This document shows positions 18,579 to 27,259 of a DNA stretch of 64,000 nt, in pieces. Source of the stretch: Cytophagales bacterium. GTDB taxonomy: Bacteria; Bacteroidota; Bacteroidia; Cytophagales; Cyclobacteriaceae. Both the position numbers and the translations under genes were made by a program. The stretch spans positions 65,447 to 129,446 of the forward strand of contig JAFLBR010000010.1 in the NCBI GenBank assembly GCA_017303795.1, read 5' to 3'. Position 1 is the stretch's first letter. Each line of letters starts with the position of its first letter. The notes under the pieces were generated by a model. That model was not told the DNA's origin, did not search any database, and was given only the letters and a program-made list of their open reading frames with translations.

Positions 18579-19898
18579 CTATTTTTTTGTTCTGATCTTT
18601 TTTCTGATAAACTCGCCTAAAGCAGCGCCCTCTATTTTTCCAATCTCACAAGCTGGCACATAATGGATGCCGCCATAAAATCGACTAACCGCGGCTTCAT
18701 CGGCTGCGTGCTTAAACGAAGTAAACGAACGAGCCCCCAAACCAAATTCAATTTCTGTTGAATCCGTAAACGCAAATGATTCACCAAAAACTCCGGTTAA
18801 GGCATCGGCCGCTGCTGCCGAGATTACACTATGACCGCTAGTGTATTCTGGGAAAGGTGGTGTTTGTAATAATGGCACCCAGTTCTCATCAATATATTGA
18901 TTGATGTAAGACTCTGGCCGGATTAATAGACTCCTGTATTTTTCGTCCCAACAACTAATAAAACCATCAACCAGAGATAGAGATACACGCATGTATGCAT
19001 CGGCCGATTTTACCATATCAGCATCTGCTTTGCGACAAGCAGTGGCTGTAATATTAATCCAATGCCCTCCGGGCGAAATTTTTTTGGTGGCAAACATAAC
19101 ATGGCCACGCACATTCATCATAAATGGATTACAATCCCAGAAGGAAGCGATAGCCCGCTGCTCATCGGTAAGATTTTTTCCAGTTTCATAAACCGCATAT
19201 GCTTCTTTATAGAAATTACTGCTTTTGTCAACCGAAAATGGTGTTGGTGGTGGTGGTGCAAACTGTGCAGCAGAATCTATTGCAAAAGCTCTGATTTTAT
19301 TCCAGTGAGGCTCTACTCCATCCATGTAAGCCGGTGGTGTAGGTTTCCAGGTGGCGGCATCACTTGAAATAGAATACTTTGGGAAAGACCGGGTTTGTTT
19401 GTAGTTATCTTTAGATGACCAGGCAATAATATGATCAGCAACAACATTACCATATTGGATTGATCGCTCCAGCACATCATCCGGAATTTCCATGGTTTCA
19501 ATTTGCTGCATCAACTCAGCATAGTATAAATCCATCTTATCTTCTGAGAAGGTAAGCGTACGGCCAATCTTAAACATGGCTTGCACCGATGAAATTGGAA
19601 AACTGTATTCCAAACCTGGTTCTGGCTTGGGGGTTTCGGTTAAGCCGTTAAGCTGACCTGCCAAAGAAACATAACTGCTATCCTGATGGATAATTGCTTC
19701 ATACGCTGCTACGGTTGCATAGGTATAAATCCTGCTAGCTACCGGAGGCGAAAATATATCATGGACAATTACATCCGTAATCTGCTTTAACGTGCGATGC
19801 AACAGTTCGGGTTGTTGAACCTTAGTTTTATATTCGGTTGAATTACCATTGCATGAAAATACAATTAGGGCAATAACTAAAAACCGAGCTGTTCTCAT
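18579..19898 (-). CDS. vanadium-dependent haloperoxidase / PAP2-fold lipoprotein
   Basis: The 439-residue protein begins with a lipoprotein signal (FLVIALIVFSCNGN), so it is probably anchored at the outer membrane. All vanadate or phosphate ligands of the PAP2/haloperoxidase fold are present: K320 and R327 in KYRSLLIRP, S354-G355-H356 in EYTSGHS, and R406 and H412 in SRFYGGIH. Threonine replaces the usual proline of PSGH. Homologues either oxidise halides with peroxide or remove phosphate, and the sequence cannot decide between them. It follows the third VCBS lipoprotein gene by 115 bases. The start at 19898 was chosen because it places the lipobox correctly; 19949 would add 17 polar residues. 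Confidence 0.88.
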   Translation of the reverse strand: MRTARFLVIALIVFSCNGNSTEYKTKVQQPELLHRTLKQITDVIVHDIFSPPVASRIYTYATVAAYEAIIHQDSSYVSLAGQLNGLTETPKPEPGLEYSFPISSVQAMFKIGRTLTFSEDKMDLYYAELMQQIETMEIPDDVLERSIQYGNVVADHIIAWSSKDNYKQTRSFPKYSISSDAATWKPTPPAYMDGVEPHWNKIRAFAIDSAAQFAPPPPTPFSVDKSSNFYKEAYAVYETGKNLTDEQRAIASFWDCNPFMMNVRGHVMFATKKISPGGHWINITATACRKADADMVKSADAYMRVSLSLVDGFISCWDEKYRSLLIRPESYINQYIDENWVPLLQTPPFPEYTSGHSVISAAAADALTGVFGESFAFTDSTEIEFGLGARSFTSFKHAADEAAVSRFYGGIHYVPACEIGKIEGAALGEFIRKKIRTKK

Positions 19899-20013
19899 AT
19901 TGGTTAAGTTTTGATGCAATTTAAAAGTTAGTACGGAGAGTGACGACATGACTTATATCACATTTCTAGTTGAAAAAATCAAGTATTACTCAAGTTGCAT
20001 AGCCGCAAATCAA

Positions 20014-23000
20014 TTATTTACTAAATGCCAAAATTGAATTATTATTTCGAGCTACCAAATACAATTCACCAAACCTGGTTTTGACAGATTTTATTCCACG
20101 ACCTTCGCCAATTGTAACAAACCCTGACTCTAAAGGTGAGATTGCTCTGAAATGACCTGATCCGTCACCAGTCAACAACAATCCAACACCAGCATCATAA
20201 GATCCAAAATCGGGTTGAGTAGCACTAAAGTTTCCAGTAAGCAGCAAATCTTCAAATCCATCATCATTTAAATCAGTAACCTCAATAGCAAATACCGGAA
20301 AGTGTTGAGCCTGAATTGGAAGCTCACTAATTTTATAAGAATTACCATTCGACAATAGGAGAACTGATCGAAGTTCTTCAATGCTCATTCTAGCGGAGTT
20401 TCCCTTTTGATTAGGAGTAATAATATCTTCAAGCTTGACATCACGATACGTTTTATAATCAGGGAATTTTTTTCTCAACGATGGGATTTGTTTAATCAAT
20501 TGGTCGCGAGATGCAAAAGGATAACTACGATCTTTATTGTAGTACACCAAAATATGATCAGACCCTCCATTAGAATCAAAATCACCTAAATACATTTCAA
20601 GAGGCCTTTCTAAATTTGCTTTTACTCTTGAGTTTATTCCAAGATTTCCAATAACAAAATCAGGTTTACCATCTTTATTAAGGTCAGCCGAGGTAATTGT
20701 GTTCCATAATCCGTTAGTTTTGTCAAAACCGAACTCATCTGTTGCGTTAATAAAAGTATGATCTGGTCTCTGAATCAAAATTGTAATAGGCATCCACTCT
20801 CCAACGAGTATCAGGTCGGGTAATTTATCTTCATTAAGGTTTGTCCAGATCGCATCCTTTACCATACCAGGCCTAATCCGCGTTGGGTTATTAAAAACGC
20901 TGGATCCAAGCCAGTTGATTGCAGGCGTATAAACACCTTTACCGTTATTAATCATAAGAAAACTTACTGGACTCATCCCATAAAGAAATGGCATTACGGA
21001 TGCACCAATAAACAAATCAGTATCTCCATCCAAATCATAATCTTGCGCTTTCACACAAGAAGCATTGATAAAAATATCAGTAAATGAGTTGGACGAATAT
21101 TTAAACGAACCGCTTCCATTATTGAGATAAAGACGGGGTGCAAGCCTAGCGCGGTCATCCTTGGCCTCATGACCACCCGACACAACAACCAAATCCATAT
21201 CGCTATCTCCGTCAGCATCAATAAACGTTGCGTCTACATCCTCTGCATATTTGTGAAGTATTAAATCTGCTGATTGCAGTAGCCTGAACTGTCGATTCCT
21301 AACTTGAACGTAAATAGAACCCGCTTGTCCTTTTGCTCCACCAACAAAAAAGTCTTCAAGACCATCACCGTTAACATCTGCAACAGCAAGACATGGGCCT
21401 TCTGTTGTTAACATATGTGGAATAAGCGATTCACGATTGAACGCGTTGAAATCATCCTCCTGATGGACAATTTCTGGTATTGAAAAAGGTTTAAGTATAG
21501 GCGCCTTTACCTGATCTGGCTGATATTCTTTGGTTGGTCTATACCCAATTGATACCAAACCCGGCAGAACAAGTGTATCTTGTTGATACCCATTCGGCCA
21601 GATTATTTTAAGTAGTATTGAATCGGTGGCTGAACCGACTCCAAATGAAAGAGGATAATCGGATGAAGAATACCAGCCGCGGGTTGGAAATAATTCCTGC
21701 ACCTGTTCCAACTTATTAGAATTTACAATAACCTTTGTTCCAATACCAAATTTATTTCCTGCCAGAGAATTCGCATTCAGTTTTACTTTTAAAAAGCTTT
21801 TCGGATCCGAATTGTTTCTATAAATCAGTGCTTCCCCATTTATTTGGTTAATAACCAAGTCGAGGTCGCCATCATTATCTAAATCCCCATAAGCCGCACC
21901 CGTTGAAAACCCAGGTAAATCAATTCCCCAGTCAGAAGTTTTATCAACAAATGAAAGGTCTGCATTATTTTTAAAAATAAAATTACTAACCTCGCCTGAA
22001 GGCATTAAACTTAAAAGATACCGAGTATCAGTTCCTGTGTTTCGCGAAGAGTCGTTGTTAATAAAGTTTATATAATCTAAATCATTCGGTCTTTTTACTA
22101 TTCCGTTCGATACAAACAAATCCTTAAATCCATCGCCATCAAAATCTGCTGCAAGTGGGCACCAACTCCAGTCGGTTGCTTCAATGCCAGCCGCTTGCGC
22201 AATGTCAGAGAATATCAACAACCCAGAATCAATTGACCCCTGATTTAATTGAAAAGTATTTCGGGATACTTGTTTCCCATAACCAAACTTCAATTTAAAT
22301 TTATAAACTTCATAACTATCTTCCCCGGCCGAAGTTTTGATTATTGCCTCTTCTCTGGGAAGCATATCTGTTGTAATTATGTCAGGCCACAGATCGTTAT
22401 TTAGATCGGCAAGTTCATTACCCATACTAAATCTGCTTGTGTGGGCTAAACTTTTGGAACTTGTCTCTTTAAATGTTCCATCTTTTTGATTCATGTAGAG
22501 ATAGTCATTTTCATGAAAGTCGTTAGATACATAGATGTCTGGAAAACCATCTCGATTCAAATCAGAAATGCCAATACCCAGTCCATACCCGATTTGACTG
22601 GATAGAATTCCGGCAGATTGTGTAACATCTGTAAATTTTGTTCCACCTGTTTCAACAAGGAGATTTTTAAACAACTTATCGCCCGCTAACGTATCAATCT
22701 GATAACGAAGTTTAGCTTGACCGTATGAGCGGGTTGAGTGAACCGAATGATTGAGCAGATACATATCAATATCTCCATCAAGGTCATAATCAAAAAATGC
22801 TGCTTGAGTTGAAAGACCTTTAAAATTAAGCCCAAACTCTTCACTTTTTTCTGTAAAGGTGAGGTCGCCATTATTTATAAAAAGTTGATTGTGTCCATTA
22901 AATTTTTTATAGTTACCTACGCCACAAACGTATAAATCAAGCCAGCCGTCACCGTTCACATCCGCCATTGTTACTCCTGTAGTCCAGGATCCTTCAACTT

Positions 23001-23337
23001 CAACTCCGGCTTCTCTTGCAATATTTTTAAACTCCAAATTACCCATGTTGAGATACAAAGCGTTTTTGCCTTGGTTACTGGCAAAATATAGATCTGATAA
23101 ACCATCGTTATTAATATCACCTATGGATACACCGCCTCCATTATAGAAATACAAGTATTCCACAATGTTAAAATCATCGTCTTCCACTAACGTATTATAG
23201 AAAGTTACATTTGTTTGATTAGAACTAACCCTAGAGAACATTTTGACTTTGTTGTCACGATCTACATTAGTGCAACCTTTTATTAGAAAGATTAACACGG
23301 TTGCCAAAAAGTATCGGAAAAACAAATTAGCGTGCAT
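20014..23337 (-). CDS. FG-GAP/VCBS double-propeller lipoprotein 3 with ASPIC/UnbV segment
   Basis: This 1,107-residue surface lipoprotein (signal ending LIFLIKGCTN) has seven calcium-loop repeats of the DxNxDGxxD type in its first ~520 residues, for example DINNDGLSDLYF and DLDNDGDLDLVI. An ASPIC/UnbV-like segment follows around 530-600 (RGWYSSSDYPLSFGVG). Six more canonical loops and one degenerate loop (DFDSNGGSD) come after it. This suggests two integrin-like seven-bladed propellers. Such proteins are thought to bind ligands or glycans. Its start overlaps the stop of VCBS lipoprotein 2 by 11 bases, indicating translational coupling. It is a paralogue of the next two large genes; the specific function is unknown. 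Confidence 0.88.
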   Translation of the reverse strand: MHANLFFRYFLATVLIFLIKGCTNVDRDNKVKMFSRVSSNQTNVTFYNTLVEDDDFNIVEYLYFYNGGGVSIGDINNDGLSDLYFASNQGKNALYLNMGNLEFKNIAREAGVEVEGSWTTGVTMADVNGDGWLDLYVCGVGNYKKFNGHNQLFINNGDLTFTEKSEEFGLNFKGLSTQAAFFDYDLDGDIDMYLLNHSVHSTRSYGQAKLRYQIDTLAGDKLFKNLLVETGGTKFTDVTQSAGILSSQIGYGLGIGISDLNRDGFPDIYVSNDFHENDYLYMNQKDGTFKETSSKSLAHTSRFSMGNELADLNNDLWPDIITTDMLPREEAIIKTSAGEDSYEVYKFKLKFGYGKQVSRNTFQLNQGSIDSGLLIFSDIAQAAGIEATDWSWCPLAADFDGDGFKDLFVSNGIVKRPNDLDYINFINNDSSRNTGTDTRYLLSLMPSGEVSNFIFKNNADLSFVDKTSDWGIDLPGFSTGAAYGDLDNDGDLDLVINQINGEALIYRNNSDPKSFLKVKLNANSLAGNKFGIGTKVIVNSNKLEQVQELFPTRGWYSSSDYPLSFGVGSATDSILLKIIWPNGYQQDTLVLPGLVSIGYRPTKEYQPDQVKAPILKPFSIPEIVHQEDDFNAFNRESLIPHMLTTEGPCLAVADVNGDGLEDFFVGGAKGQAGSIYVQVRNRQFRLLQSADLILHKYAEDVDATFIDADGDSDMDLVVVSGGHEAKDDRARLAPRLYLNNGSGSFKYSSNSFTDIFINASCVKAQDYDLDGDTDLFIGASVMPFLYGMSPVSFLMINNGKGVYTPAINWLGSSVFNNPTRIRPGMVKDAIWTNLNEDKLPDLILVGEWMPITILIQRPDHTFINATDEFGFDKTNGLWNTITSADLNKDGKPDFVIGNLGINSRVKANLERPLEMYLGDFDSNGGSDHILVYYNKDRSYPFASRDQLIKQIPSLRKKFPDYKTYRDVKLEDIITPNQKGNSARMSIEELRSVLLLSNGNSYKISELPIQAQHFPVFAIEVTDLNDDGFEDLLLTGNFSATQPDFGSYDAGVGLLLTGDGSGHFRAISPLESGFVTIGEGRGIKSVKTRFGELYLVARNNNSILAFSK

Positions 23338-26300
23338 TGTTTAGTCTAAAAAATAATGGAGAGTCGCTATTGCGCGCAACTAAAATATATGCTTCACTCT
23401 TTATATTGATTTTCTTTAAATCCCGAATTTGCCCGTCTACAAAGAAACCGCTCCTTTTAGCAGAAGATGCTACAAATGTTCCATTTCCAACACCTGATAA
23501 AAATAAACCGTAGCTACCATCATATCTGCCTACCTCTGGCTTAGCTTCATAAAGATTGCCCCCAAGAAGAATATCCAGAATACCATCTCCATCAAAGTCG
23601 TCAGCAAGCATGGCATAGATTGGTGAAAACTGAGCTTCAATTGGAAATGGAATAAATGAAAAAATACCTTTATCATTGATAAATACCCCCGACCTTAATT
23701 CGCTTACACTTAACTTAACCGCAGTCTTTAAAACCTCCTTTTCAAAGATTTTGTCTATGGGTTCATTCTTAAAGTCTTCGTACTTAAGATACTTCTTTTT
23801 AAGGGAAGGCATCTGACTGGTTAGGTCATGTCGTAATGCCATTGGATAATCTTTACCTTGAATATTAAAACAAATGAGTTGCTCGGTTGTACCATTCTTA
23901 TCGAAATCATTTACATACATGGATAATGGTGAACTTGGAGTGGCGCGAAAACGAGAATTTAGTCCATGGTTTCCAACAATCAAATCAATGTCGCCATCAC
24001 TATCAACGTCAGCTGGCTTTAAAACAGACCACCACCCCGAACTGCTTTCAAGGCCAGATGATTTGGTGACGTTTTGAAACTTACCATTTTCATTTAAAAA
24101 AACCGTAACATCCAAATACTCTCCCACGATAATTAAGTCACTTTTTCCGTCATCATTGATGTCCGCCCATGCAGCATCTGTAATCATCCCGATATTACTT
24201 AGTTCTGGAGCAACTATACGTGTAACATCTGTAAACTCGCCTTTTCCATTATTTCTCAGGATATAACCATTAACCGGAAAGCCATATCGGAAGGATTGTG
24301 CACGAACACCAACAAACAAATCCTCGTCTCCATCACCGTCATAATCGCTATTTGCTACAACAGATGTGTTTTCAAATTTGCCGGCAGGCAGAATTTGATC
24401 TGACTTCCTGAATTCGCCATTACCTTGATTGAAGTAAAGCCGATCTGCCAATGCACTTGACACTTCTGTAAATTCATTACTACCACTGCCAACATAAAGA
24501 TCCATATCTCCATCACCATCTGCATCAAAGAAAACACTTCGTGAATCTTCGGATGCAGCATCTAATGAAAATGGAACCTGGAGGGCATACTTAAATCCCT
24601 TAGTACCTGATTGAAAAAATAAAGATCCACTTTGCCCTTTTGCTCCTCCGATGAAGACATCTTCGAAACCATCACTATTAACATCGGTTACCGATAACGT
24701 AGGCCCCATTGTACTCATCATATGATAAATGAGTTTATCCCTGTCAAAATCAACAAAATCACTTTCTTTATGGATATAATCGATATCTACTTGATCTAAA
24801 GAAAATATTCCTACTTCTTTGGATTCTTTGGGTGATCCGATATCGCCAGCCTCTTGTTGATGCAAGGTTAAAGTCTGATTTGTGGGTACATCCGTCAGAT
24901 GAGTTACCTGACCACCAGGCCACGTTATAAGTATAGAATCAACTCTTTCTAGTCTTCCTAAACCCAGAAAAGGACGAAGATCAACCGAAGACTCAAAACC
25001 TCTGTTGGGTATTTGCTCAGTAATAAATTTACTTCCCTTATGTCGAACTTCAATTGAAGCACCAATTGCATTAGTATTTTTATCTGACCCCTTAAGCTTA
25101 AAAGATAGGTATTTGTTGTATGGTAAAAGTTTATTGCTTTCGTTGCGATATACAGATGCCACTTGATTTACATGACTTACGATTAAATCAAGGTCACCAT
25201 CGTTATCAAGATCTGCATAAGCTGAGCCATTAGAAAAATTAGGGGTACCAAGACCCCATTCCATAGCCTTATTTGTAAAGCTGAGGCTTCCGCTATTCTC
25301 AAAAGCAAAATTGGAAATTGGATTAGAAGGAATTATTTCTACAAGTTTTTTATAATTGACCTGACTTCCGGATACAATTGATTTTACTACTTCTTCATTC
25401 GATACATATTGTAGATAATCCTGATTAGTAAGGTCTTGATAAATTCCATTTGCCACAAAAATATCCTTCAAACCATTGTTATCCATATCAAATAAAAGTG
25501 CTCCCCAACTCCAATCTGTTGCTTCGGTATTTGTCAATCTACCTATCTCACTGAAGGTGTTGTTTTGATTATTAAGCTGAAGCATGTTTCGGGTAAACTG
25601 ATGATAATAATCATTTGACACGTTATACTGATACCGATCCCAATTTTCGAAAGTTGTTACTGTTTTAAGTCTGGAATAATCATAAGGCAGCATTTCTGTT
25701 ACAAAAATGTCAAGCCAACCATCATTATTAATATCGGCCATGTCAGCCCCCATTGAGGCACCACTAATCGACTTCATTTGTTTAGTCAGACATTCGTTGA
25801 ATGTTCCATTCTTGTTATTTATGTATAAATAATCACGTTCAAAAAAATCATTCGAAACATAGATATCGGGCCAGCCATCTTTATTAACATCGCCAACCGT
25901 AGCACCTAAACCGAAACCAATTACACTTCCAAAAATTCCTGCCTGTTCACTCACATCCGTAAATACGGTGCCATCATTTCTCATCAATTTATCGCCTCCC
26001 AATCTATCTCTATTTGGACGTTCGTTTTTCATTAAATTAAAGGAGCCTATAGCTTGGTAGGAATTATTCAGAATGTAAACATCTAAATCACCGTCAAGAT
26101 CGTAATCAAAAAAAACTGCATGGGTAGTAAAGCCTCTGTCGGCAAGTCCAAATTCAGCAGCCCGTTCTGTAAAGGTCAAATCACCATTATTGATAAATAA
26201 TTCATTTTCCTTATCATCACCTTTAACATCACCAGAGTTACAGACATAAATATCCAACCAGCCATCACCATTAACATCTGCAACAGCTACTCCGGTAGAC

Positions 26301-26638
26301 CATGCTTTGGTTCCAGCAACACCAGCCTTTTCTGTTAAATCTTCAAACTTTAAATTTCCCTTATTCAGATAGAGTTTATTTTTTGATTGATTTCCAGTTA
26401 AATAAATATCAACAAGATTGTCATTATTGAAATCACCAATACCTACACCACCTCCATTGTAAAAATTTCGATAGGTATAAATATTAAAATCCTGGTCAAA
26501 AGAAAGATTGTTTCGAAATTGAACCCCTGTTGAATCTGGCTCCAGTAATTGAAATAAAGTTTGAGGTCTGTCCTTATCAGAGCATGAGAGCAAAGAAAAA
26601 ACCAATAGAAAAAAAAGAAAACCTTCAAGTAAACGCAT
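23327..26638 (-). CDS. FG-GAP/VCBS double-propeller lipoprotein 2 with ASPIC/UnbV segment
   Basis: A 1,103-residue lipoprotein (signal LLVFSLLSCSDK) built like its two paralogues. Seven Dx[DN]xDG loops run from DFNNDNLVDIYL to DLDNDGDLDLIV, and an ASPIC/UnbV-like stretch lies around 525-600 (RGFESSVDLRPFLGLG). Six loops from DVNSDGFEDVFI to DFDGDGILDILL follow, with a degenerate DFDKNGTTE between the fifth and sixth. The C-terminal block DLTSQMPSLKKKYLKYEDF recurs in all three paralogues. It starts nine bases after the small lipoprotein gene and overlaps the next gene by 11 bases. Probably exposed on the cell surface beside SusCD. Confidence 0.88.
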   Translation of the reverse strand: MRLLEGFLFFLLVFSLLSCSDKDRPQTLFQLLEPDSTGVQFRNNLSFDQDFNIYTYRNFYNGGGVGIGDFNNDNLVDIYLTGNQSKNKLYLNKGNLKFEDLTEKAGVAGTKAWSTGVAVADVNGDGWLDIYVCNSGDVKGDDKENELFINNGDLTFTERAAEFGLADRGFTTHAVFFDYDLDGDLDVYILNNSYQAIGSFNLMKNERPNRDRLGGDKLMRNDGTVFTDVSEQAGIFGSVIGFGLGATVGDVNKDGWPDIYVSNDFFERDYLYINNKNGTFNECLTKQMKSISGASMGADMADINNDGWLDIFVTEMLPYDYSRLKTVTTFENWDRYQYNVSNDYYHQFTRNMLQLNNQNNTFSEIGRLTNTEATDWSWGALLFDMDNNGLKDIFVANGIYQDLTNQDYLQYVSNEEVVKSIVSGSQVNYKKLVEIIPSNPISNFAFENSGSLSFTNKAMEWGLGTPNFSNGSAYADLDNDGDLDLIVSHVNQVASVYRNESNKLLPYNKYLSFKLKGSDKNTNAIGASIEVRHKGSKFITEQIPNRGFESSVDLRPFLGLGRLERVDSILITWPGGQVTHLTDVPTNQTLTLHQQEAGDIGSPKESKEVGIFSLDQVDIDYIHKESDFVDFDRDKLIYHMMSTMGPTLSVTDVNSDGFEDVFIGGAKGQSGSLFFQSGTKGFKYALQVPFSLDAASEDSRSVFFDADGDGDMDLYVGSGSNEFTEVSSALADRLYFNQGNGEFRKSDQILPAGKFENTSVVANSDYDGDGDEDLFVGVRAQSFRYGFPVNGYILRNNGKGEFTDVTRIVAPELSNIGMITDAAWADINDDGKSDLIIVGEYLDVTVFLNENGKFQNVTKSSGLESSSGWWSVLKPADVDSDGDIDLIVGNHGLNSRFRATPSSPLSMYVNDFDKNGTTEQLICFNIQGKDYPMALRHDLTSQMPSLKKKYLKYEDFKNEPIDKIFEKEVLKTAVKLSVSELRSGVFINDKGIFSFIPFPIEAQFSPIYAMLADDFDGDGILDILLGGNLYEAKPEVGRYDGSYGLFLSGVGNGTFVASSAKRSGFFVDGQIRDLKKINIKSEAYILVARNSDSPLFFRLNNAR

Positions 26639-26647
26639 AACTCCCGG

Positions 26648-27259
26648 TTACTTCGTTATTGAATGCTTATATGCAGGATGAAGTATATCATGAACTTTAA
26701 CAACTACATTTTGCTCATCTTTTATATACAGTATGAGACGCCTGTTGCCATCTAACTTTACCGGTAATTCCTGATCATTTAGTTTAACCATCACAAATGG
26801 ATTTCCTTTATACCACATCATTAGTATCTCTTTTACCTTTTCTATCAGTTTGTCAGATTGTAATTCAGTATTCCACGGTGCCCATGCCGTATAACTAAAT
26901 TCTAGATTAATCTCTTTTATTACATCCTTTTCGTCAAAAGCAGGTATAAAAAGTAATCGTAACGAAGCAGGATCTTTATGGATTAGCGAATCTGTAAATA
27001 AGTACTGTACTGTAGCACCTTTGGGTCCCTGTGTTACTAATTGCTTTTTATTCAGATCAAAACATTTTCCATAGAACTCATCACGTGTGTCACCAAGATT
27101 AATATCGAATATAACAGAATCCATCCTGATGTCTTTATTCAATTCGTTTTTTACAAGTTTAGTATACTCTGATTGCGTGCATGCACCAAAAAAAAGTATC
27201 AGGCATACAAGCCTAATTACAAAGTTCAAATATTTCAAGGTTGTCATCATATTTTGCAA
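26648..27259 (-). CDS. small lipoprotein encoded between VCBS paralogues
   Basis: The 203-residue protein (or 199 from the ATG at 27247) has a lipoprotein signal ending LILFFGACTQ and a mature domain of about 175 residues that I cannot assign. It mixes beta-strand-like segments (GATVQYLFTDS, LEFSYTAWAPW) with a helix (DKLIEKVKEILMMW). Its start lies 35-47 bases inside the end of VCBS lipoprotein 1, and its stop is nine bases before VCBS lipoprotein 2. This tight coupling implies production in fixed ratio with both neighbours. It may be a chaperone, adaptor or SusE-like partner; that is inference from position only. Confidence 0.75.
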   Translation of the reverse strand: MQNMMTTLKYLNFVIRLVCLILFFGACTQSEYTKLVKNELNKDIRMDSVIFDINLGDTRDEFYGKCFDLNKKQLVTQGPKGATVQYLFTDSLIHKDPASLRLLFIPAFDEKDVIKEINLEFSYTAWAPWNTELQSDKLIEKVKEILMMWYKGNPFVMVKLNDQELPVKLDGNRRLILYIKDEQNVVVKVHDILHPAYKHSITK

